DNA from: Rhodopseudomonas palustris
GTDB lineage: Bacteria > Pseudomonadota > Alphaproteobacteria > Rhizobiales > Xanthobacteraceae
Reading direction: 5' to 3'
Assembly (NCBI GenBank): GCA_016215605.1
Contig: JACRJB010000053.1
Coordinates: forward strand, 1-64,000
Length of the DNA stretch: 64,000 nucleotides
Below the pieces are notes generated by a model, which was not told the DNA's origin, did no database searches, and saw only the letters and a list, made by a program, of their open reading frames with translations. The position numbers and the translations under genes were made by a program. Below, piece by piece: positions 8,725-17,338 of the stretch (within the stretch, counting starts at the first letter, position 1; the number at the start of each line of letters is the position of its first letter).

Positions 8725-9228
8725 CTAACTCACACGCGCTCGTAGCAAATCATCCAGATCCAGCCGTCGCGTGAACATCGCGAGCTTGCCGTCGGCTGTC
8801 TTCGGCCACTCCGCCTCTGGCCTGTCTCGATACAGTTCGACGCCGTTCTGGTCGGGGTCGCGCAGGTAAAGTGCTTCGCTGACGCCGTGGTCGCTGGCGC
8901 CGTCGAGCGGGATGCCGGCGGTGAGTACGCGGTGCAGCGCGTCGGCCAGCGCCGCGCGGGTCGGATACAGGATCGCAGTGTGGAACAGGCCCGTGGTGCC
9001 CGGCGGCGGCGGCGAGCCGCCTTTGCTCTCCCAGGTGTTCAGCCCGATGTGATGGTGATAGCCGCCGGCCGAAATGAACGCCGCCTGATCGCCCATCCGC
9101 TGCATCAGCCCGAATCCGAGCACGCCGCAATAGAACCCGAGCGACCGCTCGAGATCGGCGACCTTGAGATGGACATGGCCGATCCGCGTGCCGGTCGGGA
9201 TGGGAGTGGCTGAATTGGCAGATGGCAT
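8725..9228 (-). CDS. VOC-family metalloprotein (glyoxalase / extradiol dioxygenase-like)
   Basis: A 167-residue single vicinal-oxygen-chelate domain. The N-terminal half reads GHVHLKVADLERSLGFY; candidate metal ligands are His18 or His20, the His58-60 cluster (YHHHIGLN) and Glu130 (QNGVELYRD). This matches the N-terminal module of CatE-type proteins, which are usually longer (two modules), so the activity could be isomerase, dioxygenase-like or resistance-related. It faces away from the MFS genes and lies beside a carboxymuconolactone-decarboxylase-like gene on the same strand, which hints at aromatic-compound metabolism without proving it. Confidence 0.85.
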   Translation of the reverse strand: MPSANSATPIPTGTRIGHVHLKVADLERSLGFYCGVLGFGLMQRMGDQAAFISAGGYHHHIGLNTWESKGGSPPPPGTTGLFHTAILYPTRAALADALHRVLTAGIPLDGASDHGVSEALYLRDPDQNGVELYRDRPEAEWPKTADGKLAMFTRRLDLDDLLRARVS

Positions 9229-9247
9229 TGGCGTCGCTCCAGAATAG

Positions 9248-9338
9248 ACGTCATCACCGGGCCGACGCGTAGCGTCGAGACCCGGTGATCCATCTCATGT
9301 GAGAAGGATGGATGCGCGGGTCAAGCCCGCGCATGACA
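9248..9338. repeat. Palindromic repeat, divergent CGTCATCACCGGG variant
   Basis: CATCACCGGG...CCCGGTGATCCATC is followed by GGATGGATGCGCGGGTCAAGCCCGCGCATGAC, which repeats the layout of the CGTCATGCCCGGG family with different stem bases. It occupies nearly the whole gap between two genes on the minus strand. Confidence 0.6.
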
Positions 9339-9347
9339 GCAGTGCGC

Positions 9348-9893
9348 TTATTCCAACTCCGGCGCTTCGCCGTCCGGCAGCGGAAACTGATAGGTGTTCA
9401 GCGTCATCGACACCATCGTGTAGTAGCCGCACAGGCCGATGATCTCGACCAGGCCGCGTTCGCCGAGCAGTCGCATCGCTTCGTCGTACAGCGGCTTCGG
9501 CAGGCCCTTGGCCTCGTGCAGCGAGCGGGCGACGTCGTAGATCATTTGCTGTTTCGGATCGACGATCGACGGCGTGCGGCGATCGCGGATCGCGTCGATG
9601 ATGGCCGGGTCGAGCCCGCCGTCGAGCGCCATCTTCTTGTGCGCGTACCATTCGAACTGCGCGGTCCAATGCCGTGCCGTCACCAGGATGGCGAGTTCGG
9701 ACTCCGCCGCAGTCAGCGCGGTGTCGTAGCGCAGGAACGCGCCGAGCCGCGTGGCGTGCCGTGCCATCTCCGGGCTCGCCAGCCACGCCATCATCGGCGG
9801 CGGCGGACTGCCGCGCTTGCTGGCGATCGACTCCTCGTAGATGGCGCGCTGATCGTCGTTCATCTCGGCCGGCGTGGGCAGTTTCAGGCGCAT
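9348..9893 (-). CDS. Carboxymuconolactone decarboxylase-family protein
   Basis: A 181-residue all-alpha protein of the CMD/AhpD superfamily. The core helix ARHWTAQFEWYAHKK (73-87) carries the conserved Glu81 and His85, while the CxxC of AhpD peroxidases is absent. The second helix pair includes GLCGYYTMVSMTLN. Members without CxxC include carboxymuconolactone decarboxylases and many proteins of unknown reaction beside acyl-CoA or aromatic genes, as here. The start at 9893 is the first Met of the family-like region; upstream codons have no resemblance to the family. Confidence 0.85.
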   Translation of the reverse strand: MRLKLPTPAEMNDDQRAIYEESIASKRGSPPPPMMAWLASPEMARHATRLGAFLRYDTALTAAESELAILVTARHWTAQFEWYAHKKMALDGGLDPAIIDAIRDRRTPSIVDPKQQMIYDVARSLHEAKGLPKPLYDEAMRLLGERGLVEIIGLCGYYTMVSMTLNTYQFPLPDGEAPELE

Positions 9894-10087
9894 GGAGAGG
9901 TCCTTGCTGGGATGGCGCGGAGCCGCGCCGTGCTGAATTTCGGGACGCGAAACGTGCCGCGTTTGCGGCCGGAACGCCAGCGCGCGCCGCGCAACACGGA
10001 TATTGAATTTCGCCCGGCGACCGCTAAGGTCCGGCCCAATCAAATGCAACGCGGGCGTCAAACCCGCCCCGGTGGATGGGAGCCCCG

Positions 10088-11281
10088 ATGACCGACACCT
10101 CCGATCTCGAACAGTTCCGCGCCGAGACCCGCGCCTGGCTCGAGGCCAATTGCCCGACCGAAATGCGCAAGCCGATGCAGGGCGACGAGGACAATTTCTG
10201 GGGCGGCCGCAACGCCACCTTCGCCTCGGACGCCCAGAAGGTGTGGTTCGAGCGGATGCGCGACAAGGGCTGGACCGTGCCGGATTGGCCGACCCAATAT
10301 GGCGGCGGCGGGCTCGACGGCGCGCGCCACAAGATCCTGCGCGAAGAGATGGCGGCGATCGGCGCTCGCTCGCCGTTGTCGTCGTTCGGCATCTGGATGC
10401 TCGGGCCGGCGCTGCTGAAATACGGCAACGAGGCGCAGAAGGCCGAGCATCTGCCGAAGATCGCGCGCGGCGAAATCCGCTGGTGCCAGGGCTATTCCGA
10501 ACCGAACGCCGGCTCCGACCTCGCCTCGCTGCAGACCCGCGCGGTGCCGGACGGCGACGACTTCATCATCAACGGCTCGAAGATCTGGACCTCCTACGCC
10601 AACTACGCGGACTGGATCTTCTGCCTGGTGCGCACCGATGCGTCGGCCAAGAAGCACGACGGCATCAGCTTCATCCTGTTCGACATGACGTCGAAGGGCG
10701 TGACCACCAAGCCGATCCTGCTGATCTCCGGCAAGTCGCCGTTCTGCGAGACCTTCTTCGACAACGTCCGCGTGCCGCAGTCGCACGTCGTCGGCACCAT
10801 CAATCGCGGCTGGGACGTGGCGAAGTATCTGCTGCAGCACGAGCGCGCGATGATCTCCGGGATGGGCGGGCGCGACGGCGGCCGGCCGCTGGGGCAGGTC
10901 GCGGCGTTGTCGCTCGGCACCGACGATCAGGGCAAGCTCGACGATCCGGTGCTGCGCGGCCAGATCGCGACGTTCGACGTCGACGAGGCGGCGTTGGCCT
11001 GCGCGGCCGAGCGCGCGGTCGACCTCGCCAAGGCCGGGCAACTGCATCCGGCGTTCTCCTCGGCGATGAAGTACTACGGCACCGAGCTCAACAAGCGCCG
11101 CCACGAGATCCTGATGTCGGCCGGCGGCATCGACGCGCTGGAGTGGGAGAGCGAGCGCTCGCACGACGGCGCCCGCGCCCGCGCCTGGCTGCGCACCAAG
11201 GCCAACTCGATCGAAGGCGGCACCAGCGAAGTGATGCTCGGCATCGTCGCCAAGCGCATCCTCGATCTGCCGGGGGCGTAG
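10088..11281 (+). CDS. Acyl-CoA dehydrogenase (large-type subunit)
   Basis: A 397-residue FAD enzyme with the three acyl-CoA dehydrogenase domains in order: N-terminal helices (about 1-125), beta domain with the substrate/FAD loop WCQGYSEPNAGSDLASLQTRA, and C-terminal four-helix bundle ending EGGTSEVMLGIVAKRILDLPG. It would oxidise an acyl-CoA to the 2-enoyl-CoA and pass electrons to ETF. The GGGAG before the ATG at 10088 selects that start over 10076. It pairs with a second, shorter dehydrogenase 160 nt downstream. Such pairs resemble the PimC/PimD pimeloyl-CoA dehydrogenase or FadE heteromers, so an alpha2beta2 enzyme for a bulky or dicarboxylic acyl-CoA is plausible. Confidence 0.92.
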   Translation: MTDTSDLEQFRAETRAWLEANCPTEMRKPMQGDEDNFWGGRNATFASDAQKVWFERMRDKGWTVPDWPTQYGGGGLDGARHKILREEMAAIGARSPLSSFGIWMLGPALLKYGNEAQKAEHLPKIARGEIRWCQGYSEPNAGSDLASLQTRAVPDGDDFIINGSKIWTSYANYADWIFCLVRTDASAKKHDGISFILFDMTSKGVTTKPILLISGKSPFCETFFDNVRVPQSHVVGTINRGWDVAKYLLQHERAMISGMGGRDGGRPLGQVAALSLGTDDQGKLDDPVLRGQIATFDVDEAALACAAERAVDLAKAGQLHPAFSSAMKYYGTELNKRRHEILMSAGGIDALEWESERSHDGARARAWLRTKANSIEGGTSEVMLGIVAKRILDLPGA

Positions 11282-11294
11282 CACCGCCCCTCCA

Positions 11295-11396
11295 CGTCAT
11301 TCCGGGGCGCGCGCAGCGCGAACCCGGAATCCATAACCACCGCCAGGGGATATGGATTCCGGGCCTGCGCCCCAAGGGGCGCATCCCGGAATGACG
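11295..11396. repeat. Palindromic repeat pair (CGTCATTCCGGGG family)
   Basis: Two oppositely oriented copies of the ~40-bp element face each other: CGTCATTCCGGGG... at 11295 and ...CCCGGAATGACG ending at 11396. They fill the gap between the two acyl-CoA dehydrogenase genes. Confidence 0.85.
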
Positions 11397-11441
11397 AACT
11401 CAAATTCTCGTCGCAACTGAATTCAACTTGGATTTCATCCC

Positions 11442-12581
11442 ATGGCTCTCGTCCTCACCGAAGAACAAACCATGCTGCGCGATTCGGCGCGCGGGCTGAT
11501 CGGCGACAAGGCGCCGGTCGCGCATTTCCGCAAGCTGCGCGACGAGCGCGACGCCACCGGCTTTTCGCGCGAGCTCTGGAATAGCTTCGCCGAGATGGGC
11601 TTCGCCGGCCTGCTGGTGCCGGAAGCGTTCGGCGGCTCGGGGCTCGGCTGCGTCGAGGCCGGCGTGGTGATGGAGGAGATCGGCCGCAACCTCACGCCGT
11701 CGCCGTTTCTGGCGACCGCGGTGCTGGCCGCTTCGGCGCTGGCGCGTGGCGGCTCGGACGCGCAGAAGAAACAGTATCTGCCGAAGATCGCCGATGGCTC
11801 GCTGATCGCCGCGCTGGCGGTCGACGAAGGCGCCAAGCACCGGCCGTCGCGGATTGCGATGACGGCGACGCGCGCCGGCAACGGCTTCAAGCTCAAGGGC
11901 GACAAGGCGCTGGTGGTCGACGGCCACGTCGCCGACCTGCTGATCGTCGCGGCGCGTAGCAGCGGCAAGCCGGGCGATGCCGATGGGCTGACGCTGTTCC
12001 TGGTCGATCCCAAGGCCAAGGGCGTCGCGATCGAGCGCACCGTGATGGTCGATGCCCACAACGCGGCGCGGATCAGCTTCGACGACGTCGAGGTCAATGC
12101 CGATCAGGTGCTCGGCGAGGTCGATCGCGGCGGCGCGCTGCTCGAGGCGGTGCTGAATGTCGGCCGCGCCGCGGTCGCCGCCGAGATGCTGGGCGTTGCC
12201 GACGAGGCGTTCGGGCGGACGGTGAGCTATCTGAAAGAGCGCAAGCAGTTCGGCAGACTGATCGGCGAATTCCAGGCGCTGCAGCACCGCGCCGCGCATC
12301 TCTACACCGAGATCGAAATCCTGCGCGCCGCCGTGCTCAAGGCGTTGCAGGCGGTGGACGCCGACGCGACCGAGGCGCGCGTCGCGGTGGCGGTCGCCAA
12401 GGCCAAGGCCGGCACGGTGACGACGCTGGCGGTGCAGGAAGGCGTGCAGATGCACGGCGGCATGGGCATGACCGATCAGTTCGACATCGGCCTGTTCATG
12501 AAGCGCGCGCGCGTGCTGCAGGAACTGCTCGGCGATGCCAACTACCACGCCGAGATGCTGGCGGAGTGGAAGAAGTACTGA
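11442..12581 (+). CDS. Acyl-CoA dehydrogenase (small-type subunit)
   Basis: A 379-residue acyl-CoA dehydrogenase. It opens VLTEEQTMLRDSARGLI; the middle domain has a poorly conserved substrate loop (AALAVDEGAKH instead of the usual ALTEPxAGSD); the C-terminal domain keeps the RKQFGRLIGEFQALQHRAA helix and VQMHGGMGMTDQFDIGLFMKR. Loss of the standard loop is typical of the smaller partner in heteromeric enzymes such as PimD. With the gene just upstream it probably forms one enzyme. The substrate is not evident from sequence. Confidence 0.92.
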   Translation: MALVLTEEQTMLRDSARGLIGDKAPVAHFRKLRDERDATGFSRELWNSFAEMGFAGLLVPEAFGGSGLGCVEAGVVMEEIGRNLTPSPFLATAVLAASALARGGSDAQKKQYLPKIADGSLIAALAVDEGAKHRPSRIAMTATRAGNGFKLKGDKALVVDGHVADLLIVAARSSGKPGDADGLTLFLVDPKAKGVAIERTVMVDAHNAARISFDDVEVNADQVLGEVDRGGALLEAVLNVGRAAVAAEMLGVADEAFGRTVSYLKERKQFGRLIGEFQALQHRAAHLYTEIEILRAAVLKALQAVDADATEARVAVAVAKAKAGTVTTLAVQEGVQMHGGMGMTDQFDIGLFMKRARVLQELLGDANYHAEMLAEWKKY

Positions 12582-12633
12582 GCGGTCGAGAGCGAGGCTT
12601 TCTTCCGTAGCCCCAGGCCCCAAGCCCCAGGCA

Positions 12634-12935
12634 CGTCATTCCGGGGCGCGAACGCAGTTCGCGAACCCGGAATCACGAAGCGTTCTGCGACCGGCTTTTG
12701 CTACAACGTCTGGATTCCGGGTTCGCTCGCAAAAGCGAGCGCCCCGGAATGACGGTGATTGTGTTGGGACCCTCGCGGCGGCTTCTCACTTCGCCCCATC
12801 CGCCGTCATTCCGGGGCGCGCGCAGCGCGAACCCGGAATCCCGAGATCGTTTCGGAGGCCGTGCACACAACAGCGAGATTCCGGGTTCGCACCATCCGGC
12901 CGGTGGCCGGCCGAATGGCGCGCCCCGGAATGACG
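12634..12935. repeat. Four-arm array of CGTCATTCCGGGG-family palindromes
   Basis: Two complete inverted pairs follow each other, 12634-12754 and 12804-12935. Each has outer CGTCATTCCGGGGCGCG...CGCCCCGGAATGACG arms and inner GAACCCGGAATC...GATTCCGGGTTCGC arms. Together they fill most of the 376-nt gap 12582-12957 between convergent genes, in which I see no gene. Confidence 0.88.
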
Positions 12936-12957
12936 AACGAGAGGTTGTTGTGAGCCG

Positions 12958-13983
12958 CTACCTGATCGGCGGCGCGTATTGGATGCCGCCGGCGCTCCAC
13001 AGCTGGTTCATGCCGCGCGGGATGCCGAGTTTGCCGACGTTGCGGTCGTAGACCTCGCCGTAATTGCCGATGTGGCGGATGATCCGCGCCGCCCAGTCCT
13101 TGGTCAGGCCGAGCTCCTCGCCATAGGCGCCTTCGGTGCCGACCAGCCGCATCACGTCCGGCTTCTTGGATTTCAGCGCCTCGTCGATGTTCTGCGAGGT
13201 GATGCCGAGTTCCTCGGCGTTGATCATCGCGTACAGCGTCCACTTCACGATCATCATCCATTCGTCGTCGCGCTGGCGGACCACCGGCGCGAGCGGCTCC
13301 TTGGAGATCATGTCGGGCAGGATGACGTGGTCGCCGGGCTTCGGCAGCGTCTGGCGCAGCGCGTAGAGCTGCGAGGCGTCGGCCGTGAAGGTGTCGCAGC
13401 GGCCGTCCTTGTAGGCGGCGACCACCTCGTCGAGCTTGCCGAACTTGACCTCCGTGTACTTCATGTTGTTGGCGCGGAAGTAATCGGCGAGGTTGAGCAG
13501 CGTGGTGGTGCCGTCCTGGACGCAGACCTTGCTGCCGTCGAGTTCGAGCGCGGTGTCGATCTTGCGCGACGCCGGCACCATGAAGCCTTCGCCGTCATAA
13601 TAGGCCACCGCGGGGAAATAGAGGTCGTAGCCGGTCTCGCGCGACATGCTCCAGGTCGAGTTGCGCGACAGGATGTCGACCTTGCGGCTCTGCAGCTCCT
13701 TGAAGCGCTCGTTGGCGTCGAGCGGCACGAATTTGACCTTGTTCGGGTCGTTGAAGATCGCCGCCGCCACCGCGCGGCAGAAATCGACGTCGAAGCCGCT
13801 CCAATTGCCCTTGTCGTCCGGCGTCGAGAAGCCGGGCAGGCCCTTGTTGACGCCGCACAGCACGGCGTCGCGCCGGATCGTCCGCTTCAGCGTCTTGGTG
13901 TCGTAGCGTTCATAGGTGACGGCGGCGGCGGCGACCACGGCGGCGACGCCGAGGCCGATCAGCAGGCCCTTGCGAAATGACAT
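12958..13983 (-). CDS. Polar amino-acid ABC transporter substrate-binding protein (AapJ/BztA-like)
   Basis: A 341-residue periplasmic binding protein of the SBP_bac_3 family in its long AapJ/BztA form. Residues 5-22 make an N-terminal hydrophobic signal or anchor; VLCGVNKGLPGFSTPDDKGNW and FDVDFCRAVAAAIF are family signatures, and NSTWSMSRE is typical of general L-amino-acid binding proteins. The start at 13983 is the Met before the hydrophobic segment. No aapQMP genes are near, so it is an orphan. It lies 52 nt downstream of an L,D-transpeptidase gene on the same strand and may share its transcript. Confidence 0.9.
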   Translation of the reverse strand: MSFRKGLLIGLGVAAVVAAAAVTYERYDTKTLKRTIRRDAVLCGVNKGLPGFSTPDDKGNWSGFDVDFCRAVAAAIFNDPNKVKFVPLDANERFKELQSRKVDILSRNSTWSMSRETGYDLYFPAVAYYDGEGFMVPASRKIDTALELDGSKVCVQDGTTTLLNLADYFRANNMKYTEVKFGKLDEVVAAYKDGRCDTFTADASQLYALRQTLPKPGDHVILPDMISKEPLAPVVRQRDDEWMMIVKWTLYAMINAEELGITSQNIDEALKSKKPDVMRLVGTEGAYGEELGLTKDWAARIIRHIGNYGEVYDRNVGKLGIPRGMNQLWSAGGIQYAPPIR

Positions 13984-14035
13984 CGAGAACGTCTTTCTGA
14001 TTCGGATGAAATGAACGATCGAGCGGGCGGGGCCG

Positions 14036-14629
14036 TCACAATTCGGGGCGTTGCCGGACCACCACCTTGGTGCCGACCGGCACGCGCTCGTAGAGGTCGG
14101 CGACGTCGGCATTGACCAGCCGGAAGCAGCCGGACGAGATCGCCGTGCCGATCGTGTCGGGGCGGTTGGTGCCGTGAATGCGATACACGGTCGAGCCGAG
14201 ATACATCGCCCGCGCGCCGAGCGGATTGCCCGGGCCGCCGGCCATGAAGCGCGGCAGATAGGGCTGGCGCTGGATCATTTCCGGCGGCGGCACCCAATCC
14301 GGCCATTCCGCCTTGCGCGAAATCTTCAGCAGGCCCTGCCAGGTGAAGCCCTCGCGGCCCACTCCGATTCCGTACCGGATCGCCCGGTTGTTGCCCTGGA
14401 CGAGGTAGAGGTAGCGCTCCGAGGTCTGCACCACGATGGTGCCCGGCGCCTCGCTGCTGCGGAAGAACACCACCTGCTTGCGCAATTCCGGCGGCAGTTC
14501 GTAGTCGTCATTGGCGATCAGCCCCGGCTCGTCGCCGACGTCCGGCTGTTGCGCATAGCCCGGCGCAGCGAGCAGCAGCAACGACGCCGCCAATGCGAGC
14601 CGGCCGAACAGACGTGACATTCCGATCAT
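14036..14629 (-). CDS. L,D-transpeptidase (YkuD/ErfK family)
   Basis: A 197-residue exported enzyme. Residues 1-27 are a signal peptide ending GYAQ, and the YkuD domain covers about 62-193. The catalytic signature is complete: His152 in YRIHGTNRPDTIG and Cys168 in SSGCFRLVNADV. It would make 3-3 cross-links in peptidoglycan or attach proteins to it in the periplasm. A second, lipoprotein-type L,D-transpeptidase lies at 60009-60653 in this window, with the same KAEWP(D/N)W and NPLGARA(M/L)YL motifs. Confidence 0.92.
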   Translation of the reverse strand: MIGMSRLFGRLALAASLLLLAAPGYAQQPDVGDEPGLIANDDYELPPELRKQVVFFRSSEAPGTIVVQTSERYLYLVQGNNRAIRYGIGVGREGFTWQGLLKISRKAEWPDWVPPPEMIQRQPYLPRFMAGGPGNPLGARAMYLGSTVYRIHGTNRPDTIGTAISSGCFRLVNADVADLYERVPVGTKVVVRQRPEL

Positions 14630-14671
14630 CGATACCCTCCCGACGCATGTCGCGCCGGGCTGTGTATCATG

Positions 14672-14800
14672 TCAGCCGGGCGCGATCCACAGCCGCAGGA
14701 TCAGCGACAGCAGCGCGACCGTGCCGACGCCGCCGAGCCAGAGCGCCGCGAACCATAGCAGCCGTCGCGACAGCGGGCCGGAAGGTTCAAAATTGGACAT
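14672..14800 (-). CDS. DUF2474 small membrane subunit of cytochrome bd (CydX-like)
   Basis: A 42-residue protein with a basic N-terminal SRR and one membrane helix (about residues 15-38, rich in Leu/Ala). Its ATG overlaps the cydB stop as TGATG, so translation is coupled. Small DUF2474 proteins at the end of cioAB operons are thought to play the part of CydX, stabilising the oxidase. Position and single-helix shape match that family; the assignment is by context and resemblance. Confidence 0.82.
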   Translation of the reverse strand: MSNFEPSGPLSRRLLWFAALWLGGVGTVALLSLILRLWIAPG

Positions 14801-15804
14801 CAGTGGTAGCCGCTCTCCGGGTCGACCTTGCCGCGAAACACCCAATAGGCCCAGGCGGTGTAGGCGAGGATGATCGGGACCAGAACGGAGACGCCGACCA
14901 GCATGAACAGCTGGCTGTTCTCGGGCGCCGCCGCCTGCCAGATGGTGATGCTGCGCGGCACCGCATAGGGCCAGATGCTGATGCCGAGGCCCGCATAGGA
15001 CAGCGCGAACAGGCACAGCGTCAGCAGGAACGGCTGATAATCGCGTTTCTGCGCCAGCGCCCGCAGCAGCAGCGCGGTGACGATGGCGACGGCGAGAGGC
15101 ACCTGCGCGGTGGCGAGCACGTTCGGCCAGGCGAACCAGCGCTGCGAATAGTCGTAGCTCAGGAACGGCGTCGCGGCGCTGACCGCGACGATCGCGATCA
15201 GCATCGCCAGCAGCAGCCAGCGGCTCAGCCGGTAGGCCGCCTCGCGCAGCTCGCCGCTGGTCTTCATCACCAGCCAGGTGGCGCCGAGCAGCGCATAGCC
15301 GGTCACCAGCGCCAGCCCGGTCAGCACGCTGAACGGCGTCAGCCAGTCCCACCAGCCGCCCGCATAGGCGCGGCCTTCGACATGGACGCCCTGCAGCAGC
15401 GCGCCGAGCGCGACCCCCTGGGCCAGCGTCGCGATCAGCGAGCCGAGGAAGAAGGCGACGTCCCAGCGATTGCGCTCGCGCAGCGTGCGCCAGCGGAATT
15501 CGAACGCGACGCCGCGGAACACCAGGCCGAGCAGCATCGCGATGATCGGCGTGTACAGCGCCGGCATCAGCACCGCATAGGCCAGCGGAAATGCCGCGAA
15601 CAGCCCGCCGCCGCCGAGCACCAGCCAGGTCTCGTTGCCGTCCCACACCGGGGCGACGCTGTTCATGATGACGTCGCGGTCGCGCTTTTCCGGAAACAGC
15701 GGAAACAGGATGCCGAGTCCGAGGTCGAAGCCGTCCATCACCACATAGACGAACACCGCGAAGGCGATGATGAAGGCCCAAATGGTTGCGAGGTCGTAGG
15801 CCAT
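14800..15804 (-). CDS. cydB: Cytochrome bd ubiquinol oxidase subunit II
   Basis: A 334-residue membrane protein with 8-9 helices. Typical CydB segments are visible: the first helix followed by VMDGFDLGLGILFPL, then NSVAPVWDGNETWLVLGGGGLFAAFP, and RGVAFEFRWR. It pairs with CydA to hold the di-heme active site of the quinol oxidase in the cytoplasmic membrane, reducing oxygen to water without proton pumping. Length is shorter than E. coli CydB (about 379), as in cyanide-insensitive (CioB) oxidases. It starts 1 nt after the cydA stop and overlaps the small subunit gene. Confidence 0.96.
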   Translation of the reverse strand: MAYDLATIWAFIIAFAVFVYVVMDGFDLGLGILFPLFPEKRDRDVIMNSVAPVWDGNETWLVLGGGGLFAAFPLAYAVLMPALYTPIIAMLLGLVFRGVAFEFRWRTLRERNRWDVAFFLGSLIATLAQGVALGALLQGVHVEGRAYAGGWWDWLTPFSVLTGLALVTGYALLGATWLVMKTSGELREAAYRLSRWLLLAMLIAIVAVSAATPFLSYDYSQRWFAWPNVLATAQVPLAVAIVTALLLRALAQKRDYQPFLLTLCLFALSYAGLGISIWPYAVPRSITIWQAAAPENSQLFMLVGVSVLVPIILAYTAWAYWVFRGKVDPESGYH

Positions 15805-15805
15805 G

Positions 15806-17212
15806 TCAGCTGAACCTGCGGGTGGCGATGGCGGGCGCCGGCGTGATGCCGGCGGCGCGGGCGGGGGTGTCTCCGGCCGGTCCTTCCTCGCCGTGGTGCG
15901 GCGGGTGCGCCATCAGCCGCAGGATGTACACGACACCGGCGATGAACACCGCGAAGTAGACGACGACGAAGGCGATCAGCGACGACGCCACGGCCGGCGC
16001 CGCGAGCGGCGACACCGATTCGGTGGTGCGCAGCAATCCGAACACGGTGAACGGCTGTCGCCCGGTTTCGGTGGTGACCCATCCGGCCAGCACCGCGACG
16101 AACCCGGCCGGTCCCATCGCCAGCGCGAACAGATGCAGCGGCCGCGAATCGTAGAGCTGCCGGCGCCAGCGCATCGCCAGGCCGAACAGCCCGAGCGCGG
16201 CCATCAGCACGCCGAGCCCGACCATGATCCGGAACGACCAGAAGGTGATCGGTACCGGCGGCCAGTTTTCACGCGGTACGGTGTCGAGCCCGGCGAGCGG
16301 CGCATCGAGCGAATGCTTCAGGATCAGCGACGACAGTTTCGGGATTTCGATCGCATAGCGCACCACCGCGGCGTCTTGATCCGGCAGGCCGAACAGGATG
16401 AACGGCGCACCGTTCGGATGGCTCTGATAATGGCCTTCCATCGCCATCACCTTGGCGGGCTGGTGCTCCAGCGTGTTGAGGCCGTGGGCGTCGCCGGCGA
16501 AAATCTGGATCGGGGCGACGATCGTCAGCATCCACATCGCCATCGAGAACATCATCCGCGCGCCCGGCTGGCGCGGATTGCGCAGCAAGTGAAAGGCGCC
16601 GACCGCGCCGACCACCAGCGAGGTGGTCAGATAGGCCGCCAGCACCATGTGGACGAGACGATACGGAAACGACGGATTGAAGATCAGCTCGAACCAGTCG
16701 GCGGCGATGAACTGCCCCTCCGCATTGATCGCGTAGCCGGCCGGCGTCTGCATCCAGGAATTCGCCGACAGGATCCAGAACGCCGAGAACAGCGTGCCGA
16801 TCGCGACCATCAACGTCGCGACGAAATGCAGCTTCGGTCCGACCCGCTTCAGGCCGAACAGCATCACGCCGAGGAATCCCGCTTCGAGGAAGAACGCGGT
16901 CAGCACCTCGTAGGCCATCAGCGGCCCGAGCACCGGCCCGGTCTTGTCGGAGAACACCGCCCAGTTGGTGCCGAACTGATACGACATCACGATGCCGGAC
17001 ACGACGCCCATGCCGAACGCGATGGCGAAGATCTTCAGCCAGTAATTGAACAGGTTGATGAAGACTTCGCGCCCGGTCCACAGCCACAGCGCCTCCAGCA
17101 CTGCGAGATAGCTCGCCAGTCCGATCGAGAAGGCGGGGAAGATGATGTGAAACGACACCGTGAAGGCGAACTGCGCACGCGCCAGAACAACGGGATCAAG
17201 AGTTTCGAACAT
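15806..17212 (-). CDS. cydA: Cytochrome bd ubiquinol oxidase subunit I, cyanide-insensitive type
   Basis: A 468-residue quinol oxidase subunit. Heme ligands expected from E. coli are present: His22 (FTVSFHIIFP), His188 (PYRLVHMVLA) and the Met in FWSFRIMVGLG; acidic residues Glu102 and Glu110 of the proton route also appear (AYEVLTAFFLEAGF). The Q loop ends TETGRQPF. The subunit is about 50 residues shorter than E. coli CydA, the short-Q-loop form typical of CioA oxidases. Start at 17212 (MFETLDP) is preferred to 17245 because homologues begin there. High oxygen affinity and sulfide or cyanide tolerance are inferred from the family. Confidence 0.95.
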   Translation of the reverse strand: MFETLDPVVLARAQFAFTVSFHIIFPAFSIGLASYLAVLEALWLWTGREVFINLFNYWLKIFAIAFGMGVVSGIVMSYQFGTNWAVFSDKTGPVLGPLMAYEVLTAFFLEAGFLGVMLFGLKRVGPKLHFVATLMVAIGTLFSAFWILSANSWMQTPAGYAINAEGQFIAADWFELIFNPSFPYRLVHMVLAAYLTTSLVVGAVGAFHLLRNPRQPGARMMFSMAMWMLTIVAPIQIFAGDAHGLNTLEHQPAKVMAMEGHYQSHPNGAPFILFGLPDQDAAVVRYAIEIPKLSSLILKHSLDAPLAGLDTVPRENWPPVPITFWSFRIMVGLGVLMAALGLFGLAMRWRRQLYDSRPLHLFALAMGPAGFVAVLAGWVTTETGRQPFTVFGLLRTTESVSPLAAPAVASSLIAFVVVYFAVFIAGVVYILRLMAHPPHHGEEGPAGDTPARAAGITPAPAIATRRFS

Positions 17213-17306
17213 GGGCACCGATCCGCAATCGCGACGAGCGGACAACGCGAGGTCGTCCGAGATGATCCTATCGCCGCGACATGACGATGCCTATTGCTTA
17301 GCCGAT

Positions 17307-17338
17307 GACAATACTGCGATGCGCTAGGCCATATTGTC
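17307..17338. promoter_or_regulatory. Inverted repeat upstream of cydA
   Basis: GACAATA (17307-17313) and TATTGTC (17332-17338) form a perfect inverted repeat with an 18-nt spacer, about 95 nt upstream of the cydA start. It does not match an FNR box (TTGAT-N4-ATCAA). It may be an operator for another regulator; no evidence beyond symmetry and position. Confidence 0.35.

Noticed and set aside
8725-9893. VOC and CMD-like genes as a complete aromatic ring-cleavage pathway
   Set aside because: The VOC protein is a single short module and the CMD-like protein lacks supporting neighbours; two family names do not make a pathway.
12582-12957. Repeated units that might be a CRISPR array
   Set aside because: The units are long palindromes in alternating orientation with unequal spacing; there are no equal-length direct repeats and unique spacers, and no cas genes.
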